A stretch of 64,000 bases of DNA from Gloeothece verrucosa PCC 7822 (GTDB lineage: Bacteria; Cyanobacteriota; Cyanobacteriia; Cyanobacteriales; Microcystaceae). The notes beneath the pieces were generated by a model. The model saw only the letters and a list, made by a program, of their open reading frames with translations. It had not been told where the DNA came from and did not search any database. Below are positions 7,076 to 16,011 of the stretch, one piece after another. A program made the translations under genes and the position numbers. The DNA is taken from positions 5,200,501-5,264,500 of the forward strand of contig NC_014501.1 in the NCBI RefSeq assembly GCF_000147335.1, written 5' to 3'. Each line of letters starts with the position of its first letter. The first letter of the stretch is position 1.

Positions 7076-8779
7076 TTAAAACCCATAATCTTCTTGTAAC
7101 TGTTCGTAATCAAATACTTGGACTTGTGGTGTTTTAGAAGTAGGAAAATTAGAGGTTAATTCCTCCTCCTCAGTTTCCAATTTGGTTGTTTCAACTGGCG
7201 TTGATAAACGACTTTGCTGTTCTTCTTTGTATCGTTCTTTCTTGGTTTTTTTCGCTTTTGGGAAATTCTGGCGATCTCGGATTTCCGATAAAATAGAACG
7301 ATTACTAACCGTCTTGCCGGCTTCTCGGACTCGCTTACTGCTTGCTTTTGCCTCATCTAAAGACATCTGTTCTGTCTCCAAATCCAACGCATAAGCACGA
7401 GTTAGAAACACTTCCTGATGACTTTCTTGCTGATAGACAAAAACTGTTGTAATATCTCTAGGCTCAAAACGCAAAATAACATTTTCTCCTGCATATCCTG
7501 CTAAATTTTCGCCTCGATACATTAGATTTTCAAATTGAATATATCCCCCACGCTGCACCCTGCGCTTAGTTTGTTTCATCAAACAAATATCTAACTCTCG
7601 TTCGCTCATGACATCAGGGATAGTCAATAAACCCGCTTCCCAACGCTCTCTGCGACTTTGATCCCCCATCCTCGCATCAATTCGTTGATTATAGTTATCT
7701 ACTATATAGCGCACCAACTTTTGCTCTAAATCTCGTAGAGTAAGACAAGCTTCTTTTTCCGCTTGTTGTGAACGTTCCTGCACATTTGAACCCGTATATC
7801 CAGGGAGCGTTGAGAAAAATTCTAGATTCAAGGTTTTAAAAGGGCGTTCAACAATTCCCCCCTCACTGGGACGATCTCGTAAATGACAAACAAACCCCAA
7901 TTGAACAGAGATTTGTTTTATATGGTTCGAGCGAAAATCCTTACCCCCGTCAGTGTAAAAATGCTCTGGCTTCCCGTAAGTTCCCCATTCTTCATTTAAT
8001 TGATACTCACTGCCATAATTCTTAGGTAAGATAGCATGACGTAACGCCAAAGCGACTATTTGAGAGCTTTGGGCATCAAAACCCAAGTTAATGCCCATAA
8101 TGCAACGGGAATAAGTATCAACCACCGTTGTTAACCAAGGACGACCTAAAAGTTGTCCTGACTGATCAACTAATAAAATATCAGCACGGGTATGGTCGCA
8201 TTGCCAGACATGATTGCTGTATTCGACTGATAGATCTTGTCCGGCACGAGTTTTAACTGATAATTGAGTCCCTCGCCAGCCAGGACTTCTAATACTTTTC
8301 TTCTTATCTTGCTTTTCAATTAAAGGTTGTAACACTCGATAAACCGTCATGTGAGAAGGGGGGTTAATTCCTAACTCATCCGCCTTTGCTTTAGTCTTCA
8401 TATAAACTTGCTTCGGTGTTAAGCGAGAGCTTCCTTTATTGCCATCCTGATAGGTTTTGACAATAAACTCCTGTAATTGCTCATCAATGCGAAAACACCC
8501 TTTATCTGACCGTTTAGTGCCTATTAAAGCGGTGTTACCTTCCTCCTGCCATTTCTTAACCAAACGTTGTACAGTGCGTTTCGATTTGCCTAATTTTTCG
8601 GCGGCTTCTTTAAGTCGCTTACCGTATGTTAAACGGTCGCAAGGTTCAAGCAACCTCTGAATAACCTCCATCTTTAGTTCGGCTTCATCCGACAACTCAG
8701 AGACAATGACATTCTCTTCATCATCTTGATTTTGCTCGACAGGTGGTGGAGATATGGACAACTCTAGATTCTCCGTCAT
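7076..8779 (-). CDS. tnsB: TnsB, DDE transposase of the CAST
   Basis: 567 residues from the ATG at 8777-8779 (MTENLELSISPPP); reading further up to 8854 would add 25 poorly conserved residues. N-terminal helix-turn-helix domains (KLGKSKRTVQRLVKKW) bind the ends. The RNase H core has QCDHT, YTDGG and GIVERPF, giving catalytic Asp195, Asp277 and Glu311 in this numbering. TnsB cuts the 3' ends and joins them to target DNA. The C-terminus ends in a short hydrophobic tail, known in this family to touch TnsC. Complete and apparently active. Confidence 0.94.
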   Translation of the reverse strand: MTENLELSISPPPVEQNQDDEENVIVSELSDEAELKMEVIQRLLEPCDRLTYGKRLKEAAEKLGKSKRTVQRLVKKWQEEGNTALIGTKRSDKGCFRIDEQLQEFIVKTYQDGNKGSSRLTPKQVYMKTKAKADELGINPPSHMTVYRVLQPLIEKQDKKKSIRSPGWRGTQLSVKTRAGQDLSVEYSNHVWQCDHTRADILLVDQSGQLLGRPWLTTVVDTYSRCIMGINLGFDAQSSQIVALALRHAILPKNYGSEYQLNEEWGTYGKPEHFYTDGGKDFRSNHIKQISVQLGFVCHLRDRPSEGGIVERPFKTLNLEFFSTLPGYTGSNVQERSQQAEKEACLTLRDLEQKLVRYIVDNYNQRIDARMGDQSRRERWEAGLLTIPDVMSERELDICLMKQTKRRVQRGGYIQFENLMYRGENLAGYAGENVILRFEPRDITTVFVYQQESHQEVFLTRAYALDLETEQMSLDEAKASSKRVREAGKTVSNRSILSEIRDRQNFPKAKKTKKERYKEEQQSRLSTPVETTKLETEEEELTSNFPTSKTPQVQVFDYEQLQEDYGF

Positions 8780-8822
8780 AAACAATAGTGTGCAATTAAT
8801 ACATATTTGTTTATTAAGTAAT
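8780..8822 (-). promoter_or_regulatory. tnsB upstream region with possible CvkR operator
   Basis: On the minus strand ACAAATATGTATTAAT lies about 20 bases before the tnsB ATG. It resembles the palindrome at the cvkR promoter (AATACA...TTTGT..ATT on the other strand) and weakly the reported CvkR consensus. CvkR of Anabaena represses tnsB, so this is a reasonable operator candidate, unproven. Confidence 0.4.
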
Positions 8823-8848
8823 AGTGTATCACTTTTAGCCCATGACGG

Positions 8849-9086
8849 TGACAATTAATTTGTTAAGATTGCTAAAGTCAACTAAAAAAGTGCCCTTCGG
8901 GTAATGGACACTTAATTTGTTATTCTTCGGGAAAGTGACAGTTAATTTGTTAATCTCTCTAAAGATTAATTTTTCAAGAAGTTGATGTTAGAATTTGTCT
9001 GAAACGCTTATATCGTAATATTTTGAAGCATTCACCATTTCGATGACATTAATTTGTTACGACGACAAATAATTAGTTACTGTACA
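8849..9086. repeat. CAST left end with TnsB-type binding repeats
   Basis: Four copies of a motif ending TTAATTTGTTA lie at 8849-8865 (TGACAATTAATTTGTTA), 8905-8922 (TGGACACTTAATTTGTTA), 8936-8952 (TGACAGTTAATTTGTTA) and 9044-9059 (TGACATTAATTTGTTA). The terminal ACGACAAATAATTAGTTACTG and TGTACA follow. The longer, more widely spaced left end versus compact right end is the Tn7/V-K arrangement. Confidence 0.88.
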
Positions 9087-9091
9087 CAAAT
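9087..9091. repeat. target-site duplication of the CAST, copy 2 (CAAAT)
   Basis: CAAAT directly follows the left-end TGTACA and equals 2440-2444. Confidence 0.93.
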
Positions 9092-9093
9092 CA

Positions 9094-9279
9094 AGCCTTA
9101 CAAGAACTTCAGCTTCTTCTTACAGGCTTCCCTTTGGGATAGATTATCTGTTAACATGGAATTGCAACCACATTGCTAATGCTATAATTCGTAGAGAAGT
9201 TGAACGGATTTGTCGTTCAAAGGGCTATGAACCTGTAACAATTTGTACTCCAGAAGAACTTATAGAGAGGGAAAATTGA
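9094..9279 (+). pseudogene. C-terminal fragment of a PIN-domain-like toxin
   Basis: An open frame without a start reads GIDYLLTWNCNHIANAIIRR (from 9139) and then CRSKGYEPVTICTPEELIER, stopping at 9277-9279. This is the C-terminal pattern of a common cyanobacterial PIN-domain protein (DYLLTWN..HIANA...ICTPEEL). The N-terminal two thirds, with most catalytic acids, is absent on both sides of the transposon, so the loss came before the CAST landed. Its stop overlaps the start of the next small gene (TGATG), the usual pairing with that partner. Confidence 0.7.
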
Positions 9280-9437
9280 TGTTGTCTGATCCAATTGTAG
9301 AAGAAATTCCTTCGTTCAGAGAAGCCCATTCTAAGCAATTCAACAATGATCTAAAAGCCATTTATCAAGATTTAAAAGAACAAGAAAAGAAGAGTAAGAG
9401 AAAATTTGTTTCTTACGCTCCTAAGTCACCTTTATAG
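9279..9437 (+). CDS. small antitoxin-like partner of the PIN fragment
   Basis: 52 residues from ATG 9279, preceded by GAGAGG at good spacing and overlapping the PIN-fragment stop. Sequence begins MLSDPIVEEIPSFREAHSKQ and is charged and helical with a basic tail. Genes like this follow PIN proteins in many cyanobacteria, so an antitoxin role is inferred from neighbourhood. With its toxin broken it may be a leftover. Confidence 0.6.
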   Translation: MLSDPIVEEIPSFREAHSKQFNNDLKAIYQDLKEQEKKSKRKFVSYAPKSPL

Positions 9438-9452
9438 CTCTTGCAGGTTCTT

Positions 9453-10110
9453 TTAAGTGATGTTAGAAAATAGCTGTCCGTAAAACGGAAGATGTTGATA
9501 CTGTTGGAGACGATTTAACCACTCTCCTCCATATTCTTCTAATTCCTCTGTTTCTAAGCTAAAAAGCTGTACGGTATTGGGAGTGATGACCATAATCAAT
9601 CCTTGAGGTATGGACACACCGAAAAGGCATTCATAAGCCGTACGGGTTTGCAGCAATTTGAAGTTTCGCGTCGGTTAGCCATTGCGATCTTTTTTCCCGA
9701 TGACTGGTCTTAAAGTCAAACAAAGTTAAAACGCCATTCCAATGAGCCAGTAAATCAAGCGTTCCGGCATATTGAAACCTTGGATGATAAACAGGTTTCT
9801 CACTGGCCACTACCTCCCCAATTGCCCCCAGAATTTTCCTTGCCTCATTCCAAAACTCGCTCACATCTGTGGGACATTCCACGTCCTCTCCCTTAAATCT
9901 GGCTTCAATGAGCTTGTGAATCACTTTACCCCGTTCTGCGGCTAAGGAGCGAAGTTTTTCGGCTTCAGAACCATTACGTTTATGCCAATTCCTCAACCTT
10001 GTGCGCCCTTCTTCGGGCATGGTTGCTTGTAAAATGGTCGTAACACTAGGAAAAAGACCACAAGGAGTTTCATAAAATTTCCCCCCTGACGGTAACTTAA
10101 TAATTTTCAT
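9453..10110 (-). pseudogene. RecB/Cas4-like PD-(D/E)xK nuclease gene, frameshifted
   Basis: The first 159 codons (10110 down to 9631) give a nuclease: GERGKVIHKLIEARFKG-type helix (ERGKVIHK), then YAGTLDLL and LFDFKTS, which hold the catalytic Asp, Asp and Lys of the RecB family, then DAKLQIAA. It then stops after ANPYGL. Dropping one base in the run at 9647-9649 restores a good continuation, TRTAYECLFGVSIPQGL, to 9453. So the gene is broken by a 1-base insertion (or carries a sequencing error). The core before the shift has all motifs but lacks the final helices. It overlaps the next gene upstream by 14 bp, suggesting a phage-like recombination pair. Confidence 0.75.
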
Positions 10111-10810
10111 GGCAATTCTTCCTCTTTTCGCTCAAAATACTTACAGAAATTGTCTTCGTCTGCGATCCCTGCTTGCATGGGGTCAATAGCACAGGGTAAA
10201 TCTCGCTTGAAGGAGCAGAGGACATCAGGAGTTCGATTTCATCCATCGACAAATCATCAATCGGAATCAGATTCACCGACAAATCAATCATTTTGGGATT
10301 ATTGACCATGAAATCAGCAATATTTTCAATTTGGTTCATTTCCTCTTCGGTTTCCCGTTCGCGCCAATCCCAGGCAACACTGTAATAGTCGCCTTTGTCC
10401 CCATTGTGTTTGAGGAATGAGCCTTTAAAGATACCGAGGGCAGGTTCTCTCTTTTCCATCAATTCCGTGACTTTCTGGGAGAATTGAGCGATACTACGCT
10501 TCTTGAGGTAGGTTAGACAGACGGTATTCTTGGGCAGGATGTCGCAACCGGGGGCAGCAACAAACCAGACTTGTAACCAGAATGAATTGGTAATTTTGCC
10601 GAGATTGCCGAAGAATTGAGCGACTTTAATCATCGAAATTTCAATTTCTTTGCCACGATAATCCTCTTCTCCTACCTTCCATTGCCCCAAACGACAGTCA
10701 TTTCTGAGGTTAAAGGGGACTTGAGGCATGAAAATTGAATTTTGAGGGCGAGTGCCAAAAACTGAAAATTTAGCTAAATCTCGCCTAATTTTCCTTGATG
10801 CTGATGGCAA
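10097..10810 (-). CDS. hypothetical protein, phage-like partner of the RecB-type nuclease
   Basis: Up to 237 residues. A likelier start is the internal Met of MPQVPFNLRNDCRLGQWKVG at about residue 28. No motif recognised; the centre (GIFKGSFLKHNGDKGDYYSV) and acidic C-terminal half give no clear fold. The last ~30 residues are Ser/Thr/Lys-rich and may follow a frame error. It precedes and overlaps the broken nuclease gene, a layout seen for phage single-strand annealing or binding proteins with their exonuclease; that role is only a guess. Confidence 0.5.
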   Translation of the reverse strand: MPSASRKIRRDLAKFSVFGTRPQNSIFMPQVPFNLRNDCRLGQWKVGEEDYRGKEIEISMIKVAQFFGNLGKITNSFWLQVWFVAAPGCDILPKNTVCLTYLKKRSIAQFSQKVTELMEKREPALGIFKGSFLKHNGDKGDYYSVAWDWRERETEEEMNQIENIADFMVNNPKMIDLSVNLIPIDDLSMDEIELLMSSAPSSEIYPVLLTPCKQGSQTKTISVSILSEKRKNCHENY

Positions 10811-10872
10811 GCATGGGAAATGCTGATATATGATGATTTTAAAGGGTAGTTTTAGGGGTGGAGGGGACGGTT

Positions 10873-13800
10873 ATGGATGAAGCCAGATTACAAGCTTATA
10901 TTAATTTAATTGAACAGTTGCTTGCTTGTGCTAATGATGAGGAACTCAATAATATTCTGCAAACTAATCAGGAATTGATTGATCCCCAATTCTTGCAGGT
11001 GATGGAAAACAAAGCAACAGGGTTAGAAGAACAAGGAAATAATAATGATGCCACTTGGTTACGGAATATAGCGCAACAGTTGGAGCAATATCTCAACCGT
11101 CAAGTGGTCAATATAGAGGAATATCAGGAGTTTTTATTAGAAGTCTTACAAGCAGAATATGAGAGTGATGATCCTACGGTGGTTTATCCTATCCTAGAAC
11201 GCCGCCAATATCTATTAGATGATACCTTTGCCCAACTGTTGCAACAATACGCTAGAAATGTGTTTTCTCAAAGGAAGGCTGAAGAAGTGGCAGTTATTGC
11301 CGGGGTGATTCAAAATTTATGTATTGATATTAAAAATTTTCCCTTGGGAAGTCGAGCTAATAATCTAGAAATTGCTATTACAGGCTATCAGACCCTGTTA
11401 GAAGTATATACCCGTGATGCTTTTCCTGAAAAATGGGCAATGACAAAAAATAATCTGGGAATAGCTTATAGTGATCGCATTCTTGGGGAAAGGGGAGATA
11501 ATCTAGAAAAAGCGATCGCAGCTTATAACCTGTCTTTAGAAGTATATACCCCGACTGCTTTTCCTTATGAATGGGCAAGAACACAAAATAATCTGGGTGG
11601 AGCTTATAATGATCGCATTCTTGGAGGAAGGGCAGAGAATCTAGAGTTTGCTATTGTGGCTTATAACCTGTCATTAGAAGTATATACCCGTAAAGCCTTT
11701 CCTGAAGATTGGGCAAGGTCACAAAATAATCTGGGAGAAGCTTATAGAAATCGCATTCTTGGGGAAAAGGCCGATAATATAGAGTTAGGTATTACAGCTT
11801 TAAACCAGTCTTTAGAAGTAAGAACCCGTGAAGCTTTTCCAGAAGAATGGGCAAGAACACAAAATAATCTGGGGTTAGCTTATAGTGATCGCATTCTTGG
11901 GGAAAGGGCAGAGAATCTAGAGTTAGCTATTGTGGCTTATAACCTGTCATTAGAAGTATATACCCGTGAAGCCTTTCCTGAAGATTGGGCAAGGTCACAA
12001 AATAATCTGGGGTTAGCTTATAGTGATCGCATTCTTGGAGGAAGGGCAGAGAATCTAGAGTTAGCTATTGCGGCTTATAACCGGTCATTAGAAGTATATA
12101 CCCGTGAAGCCTTTCCTGAAAAATGGGCAGGGACACAAAATAATCTGGGGAATGCTTATCTATATCGCATTCTTGGGGAAAGGCGACTAAATCTAGAGTT
12201 AGCTATAGCAGCTTATAAACTGTCATTAGAAGTATATACCCGTGATGCCTTTCCTTATGAATGGGCAAGGTCACAAAATAATCTGGGGAATGCTTATCTA
12301 TATCGCATTCTTGGGGAAAGGGCAGAGAATCTAGAGTTAGCTATTGTGGCTTATAACCTGTCATTAGAAGTATATACCCGTGAAGCCTTTCCTGAAGATT
12401 GGGCAAGGTCACAAAATAATCTGGGGTTAGCTTATAGTGATCGCATTCTTGGAGGAAGGGCAGATAATCTAGAGTTAGCTATAGCAGCTTATAAACTGTC
12501 ATTAGAAGTATATACCCGTGAAGCCTTTCCTGAAAAATGGGCAGGGACACAAAATAATCTGGGGTTAGCTTATAGTGATCGCATTCTTGGAGGAAGGGCA
12601 GATAATCTAGAGTTAGCTATTTCGGCTTATAACCGGTCTTTAGAAGTAAGAACCCGTGATGCCTTTCCTTATGAATGGGCAACGACACAAAATAATCTGG
12701 GAGAAGCTTATAGTAATCGCATTCTTGGGGAAAGGCGACTAAATCTAGAGTTAGCTATAGCAGCTTATAACCGGTCTTTAGAAGTAAGAACCCGTGAAGC
12801 TTTTCCAGAAGAATGGGCAACGACACAAAATAATCTGGGGAATGCCTATCTATATCGCATTCTTGGGGAAAGGGCAGAGAATCTAGAAAAGGCGATCACA
12901 GCTTATAACCAGTCTTTAGAAGTAAGAACCCGTGAAGCCTTTCCTGAACAATGGGCAGGAACACAAAATAATCTGGGGAATGCCTATCTATATCGCATTC
13001 TTGGGAAAAGGGCAGAGAATCTAGAAAAGGCGATCACAGCTTATAACCAGTCTTTAGAAGTAAGAACCCGTGAAGCCTTTCCTGAACAATGGGCAGGAAC
13101 ACAAAATAATCTGGGGAATGCCTATCTATATCGCATTCTTGGGGAAAGGGCAGAGAATCTAGAAAGGGCGATCACAGCTTATAACCAGTCTTTAGAAGTA
13201 AGAACCCGTGAAGCCTTTCCTAAACAATGGGCAGGGACACAAAATAATCTGGGTGCTGCTTATCTGGATCGCATTCTTGGGGAAAGGGCAGAGAATCTAG
13301 AGTTAGCTATTGTGGCTTTAAACCAGTCTTTAGAAATATATACCTGTGATGCTTTTCCTGAAAATTGGGCAAGGACACAAAATAATCTGGGGATAGCTTA
13401 TCTATATCGCATTCTTGGGCAAAGGACAGATAATCTAGAGTTAGCTATTGTGGCTTTAAACCAGTCTTTAGAAATATATACCCGTGATGCTTTTCCTGAA
13501 AATTGGGCAACGACACAAAATAATCTGGGGTTAGCTTATAGTGATCGCATTCTTGGGGAAAGAGCAGATAATCTAGAGTTAGCTATTGCAGCTTATAACC
13601 TGTCATTAGACGTAAGAACCCGTGATGCTTTTCCTGAAAATTGGGCAAGGACACAAAATAATCTGGGGTTAGCTTATAGTAATCGCATTCTTGGGGAAAG
13701 GGGACTAAATCTAGAGTTAGCTATTGCAACTTTAAACCAGTCATTAGAAGTATTAACCCGTGAAGCCTTTCCAGAAGAATGGGCAAGGACACAAAATAAT

Positions 13801-16011
13801 CTGGGGAATGCTTATAGTAATCGCATTCTTGGGGAAAGAGCAGATAATCTAGAGTTAGCCATCGCTGCTTATAGCCTGTCATTAGAAGTATATACCCGTG
13901 AAGCCTTTCCTGAAGATTGGGCAAGATCACAAAATAATCTCGGTGTCGCTTATAGCAATCGTATCAAAGGGGAAAAGTGCCGAAATCTAGAGTTATCTAT
14001 CGTGGCTTTAAACCTGTCTTTAGAAGTAAGAAGCCGTGAAGCTTTTCCTGAACAATGGGCAGGATCACAAAATAATCTGGGTGCTGCTTATCTGGATCGC
14101 ATTCTTGGGGAAAGGGCAGATAATCTAGAGTTAGCGATCGCAGCTTATCACCTGTCTTTAGAAGTTTATACCCCGACTGCTTTTCCGATAAACTGTTTAG
14201 TAACAGGACGAAACTTAGGAAATACTGCTAACCTGATTGAAGACTGGGAAACCGCCATCAAAGGCTACAACTTAGCCATCGAAGCAGTAGAAAATACCCG
14301 ACTCGAAGCCTTAAACCCCCAACGACAACAAGAAATCCTCTCCGATGCAATGGATGTTTATCATGGCATAGTTCAATCCTATCTCAACCTCAATCAAAAA
14401 GATCGCGCTTTAGAATACGTTGAACGCAGCAAAACCCGCTATCTAGTCCAATTGCTTACCGAACGAGATATCTATCCTAAAGGTAATATCCCCCAAACTA
14501 TTATTACCGAATTAGATCGCCTCCGTCGTGCCATTATTGGGGAAGAACAACAGTTAGCCATCCAAGAACAAACCCGCAATAGGGGAGTAATTTTAACCCT
14601 AGATCAACAAAAACAACCCATCTTAAATGACTATACTCACCTCAATCATTTAAAACAAGAATTAAATCAACTCATTGACCGTGAAATAACCCCCATAGAT
14701 CCGACTTTTAGCTTAACTCAAAAGGTTCAAAATATTCCTTTAAGTGAAATTCAATCCTTAATTAATCAACAAACTGCTATTTTAGAATGGTATATTGCAA
14801 GGGATAGAATTATGGTGTTTATTGTTACTGCTGAAGGTTTGAACCCCCCTAACCCTGCTCCCGGCGGGAATTTGGATGAGAGTGAGGTAACAGGGATTAA
14901 AGTTTGGCAATCTTCAGCCGAAGATAGAGAGAGCTTAATTAATTGGATTAATAGTTACCGGCAGGAATACGAAAATAATAAAACCGAGTGGATTAAAACT
15001 CTGAATTATCGTTTAAATGAACTATCAGAAATTCTCCAGATTGATGAACTTTTAGAACTCCTTCCCCTATCTTGCAATCGCTTAATCATAATTCCCCATT
15101 GGTTTTTACATATTATTCCCCTTCATTGTTTACCCTTACAAAATGGACAATTTCTCTATCAACGCTTTTCTAAAGGTGTAGTATATGTTCCCAGTTGCCA
15201 ACTTTTAAAACTCGTAAAATCATCACAGCGTGAAAACTTTGAGCGTCTTTTTGCCATTAAAAACCCCACCAGAAAAGGACTAAAACCCCTCTTAGGAGCA
15301 AATTTAGAAATAGAGAGAATTAGTCAAGGATTTGAGGCAGAAAAAACCATTATTATTGGTGAATTAGAAGCCTCAGAACAAACCCTAGAAAACCGTCGTC
15401 AAGAATTACAAGCCTCCCATTGTCTTCACTTTTCATGTCATGGCAAATTTAATAATGACTCCCCTAGAGACTCAGCATTAATGTTAGCAGATCCAGAAGG
15501 TAACTTAGGAGAATCAGCTAACCTAACCCTAGCAGAAGTCTTTGAAAAACTTGATTTAAGAGAATGCCGCTTAGTCACTTTTTCGGCTTGTGAAAGTGGT
15601 ATAATAGAAAGTAAAACCGATAATATTAGTGATGAATATGTTGGTTTACCAAGTGGTTTTTTATTTGCAGGGAGTTCTAGTGTAGTTAGCACTCTTTGGA
15701 CAGTAGATCCCCTAGCAACAGCTTTATTTATGACTAAATTTTATCACAGTCTTAAACGAATTTCTATCCGCGATAAAGAAAGTATTGCTATTGTTTTGAA
15801 TAACACTCAAACATGGTTAAGAAACCTCAGCAGCAGAAGATTAGCGAGAATTAAAAAGAGCGAAAATTTTCAGCAATTACTCGCTCAAGTATTTCCGAGT
15901 AAACGTGATAGAAAAAAATTTCAAGACTTATTAGAAGCTGCGGTTAAACGTCAACCCTATCCCTTTGAAAATCCCTATTATTGGACAGCATTTATAGCAA
16001 CAGGGATTTAA
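10873..16011 (+). CDS. giant TPR-CHAT protease-like protein with 20 tandem repeats
   Basis: 1,712 residues from ATG 10873, chosen because GGAGGGG stands 8 bases before it; a GTG at 10858 is less likely. N-terminal ~190 residues are helical. Then 20 repeats of exactly 46 residues (138 bp), each with NNLGxAY, RILGER, NLELAI, SLEVYTREAFP and a WA(R/G)(T/S)Q end, start at DNA 11449, 11587 ... 14071. They form TPR-like helical pairs. After a non-repeat linker comes a C-terminal CHAT domain (caspase-like clan CD) with HFSCHG (His ~1523) and FSACESG (Cys ~1573). Such proteins are thought to sense a partner through repeats and cut it. Substrate unknown. Copies are very alike at DNA level, so array length may change by recombination. 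Confidence 0.92.
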   Translation: MDEARLQAYINLIEQLLACANDEELNNILQTNQELIDPQFLQVMENKATGLEEQGNNNDATWLRNIAQQLEQYLNRQVVNIEEYQEFLLEVLQAEYESDDPTVVYPILERRQYLLDDTFAQLLQQYARNVFSQRKAEEVAVIAGVIQNLCIDIKNFPLGSRANNLEIAITGYQTLLEVYTRDAFPEKWAMTKNNLGIAYSDRILGERGDNLEKAIAAYNLSLEVYTPTAFPYEWARTQNNLGGAYNDRILGGRAENLEFAIVAYNLSLEVYTRKAFPEDWARSQNNLGEAYRNRILGEKADNIELGITALNQSLEVRTREAFPEEWARTQNNLGLAYSDRILGERAENLELAIVAYNLSLEVYTREAFPEDWARSQNNLGLAYSDRILGGRAENLELAIAAYNRSLEVYTREAFPEKWAGTQNNLGNAYLYRILGERRLNLELAIAAYKLSLEVYTRDAFPYEWARSQNNLGNAYLYRILGERAENLELAIVAYNLSLEVYTREAFPEDWARSQNNLGLAYSDRILGGRADNLELAIAAYKLSLEVYTREAFPEKWAGTQNNLGLAYSDRILGGRADNLELAISAYNRSLEVRTRDAFPYEWATTQNNLGEAYSNRILGERRLNLELAIAAYNRSLEVRTREAFPEEWATTQNNLGNAYLYRILGERAENLEKAITAYNQSLEVRTREAFPEQWAGTQNNLGNAYLYRILGKRAENLEKAITAYNQSLEVRTREAFPEQWAGTQNNLGNAYLYRILGERAENLERAITAYNQSLEVRTREAFPKQWAGTQNNLGAAYLDRILGERAENLELAIVALNQSLEIYTCDAFPENWARTQNNLGIAYLYRILGQRTDNLELAIVALNQSLEIYTRDAFPENWATTQNNLGLAYSDRILGERADNLELAIAAYNLSLDVRTRDAFPENWARTQNNLGLAYSNRILGERGLNLELAIATLNQSLEVLTREAFPEEWARTQNNLGNAYSNRILGERADNLELAIAAYSLSLEVYTREAFPEDWARSQNNLGVAYSNRIKGEKCRNLELSIVALNLSLEVRSREAFPEQWAGSQNNLGAAYLDRILGERADNLELAIAAYHLSLEVYTPTAFPINCLVTGRNLGNTANLIEDWETAIKGYNLAIEAVENTRLEALNPQRQQEILSDAMDVYHGIVQSYLNLNQKDRALEYVERSKTRYLVQLLTERDIYPKGNIPQTIITELDRLRRAIIGEEQQLAIQEQTRNRGVILTLDQQKQPILNDYTHLNHLKQELNQLIDREITPIDPTFSLTQKVQNIPLSEIQSLINQQTAILEWYIARDRIMVFIVTAEGLNPPNPAPGGNLDESEVTGIKVWQSSAEDRESLINWINSYRQEYENNKTEWIKTLNYRLNELSEILQIDELLELLPLSCNRLIIIPHWFLHIIPLHCLPLQNGQFLYQRFSKGVVYVPSCQLLKLVKSSQRENFERLFAIKNPTRKGLKPLLGANLEIERISQGFEAEKTIIIGELEASEQTLENRRQELQASHCLHFSCHGKFNNDSPRDSALMLADPEGNLGESANLTLAEVFEKLDLRECRLVTFSACESGIIESKTDNISDEYVGLPSGFLFAGSSSVVSTLWTVDPLATALFMTKFYHSLKRISIRDKESIAIVLNNTQTWLRNLSSRRLARIKKSENFQQLLAQVFPSKRDRKKFQDLLEAAVKRQPYPFENPYYWTAFIATGI
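11449..14208 (+). repeat. 20 x 138-bp tandem repeats in the CHAT gene
   Basis: The string AATAATCTGG recurs every 138 bases from 11449 to 14071, giving 20 units with no length change. Some neighbours are almost identical, such as those beginning 12967 and 13105; the last (from ~13933 on) drift more. Confidence 0.95.

Larger units (their letters stand above)
2445..9086 (-). mobile_element. type V-K CRISPR-associated transposon (CAST), lacking cas12k and most of tniQ
   Basis: The 6,642-bp element is bounded by inverted ends that share TGTACAGTAACTAATTATTT and several more bases, flanked by CAAAT duplications. Order from the left end (9086, read on the minus strand): tnsB, tnsC, tniQ stub, then convergent cargo nuclease-ATPase and cvkR-like regulator, tracrRNA 3' remnant, CRISPR repeat, short repeat with homing spacer, right end. 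This is the layout known for Scytonema and Anabaena V-K CASTs with cas12k, most of tniQ and the 5' tracrRNA deleted. The spacer matches tRNA-Cys with a GTG PAM (2376-2378), and the element lies 61-66 bp past that PAM, as expected for RNA-guided V-K insertion. Inference: it arrived by its own guide and decayed later, or is now moved by proteins supplied elsewhere. Confidence 0.93.

Noticed and set aside
7156..8660. small frames inside tnsB (minus 7156-7356, plus 7182-7394 and 8457-8660)
   Set aside because: Shadow frames of the DDE transposase gene without features of their own.
8779..8854. longer tnsB start at 8854
   Set aside because: The extra 25 residues (MSPSWAKSDTLL) look non-conserved, and they overlap the first left-end TnsB-type motif at 8849; ATG 8779 fits V-K TnsB size better.
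11378..13930. minus-strand frames in the CHAT repeat array
   Set aside because: Repeated antisense reading of the 138-bp units; no start context and only reflects the repeat.
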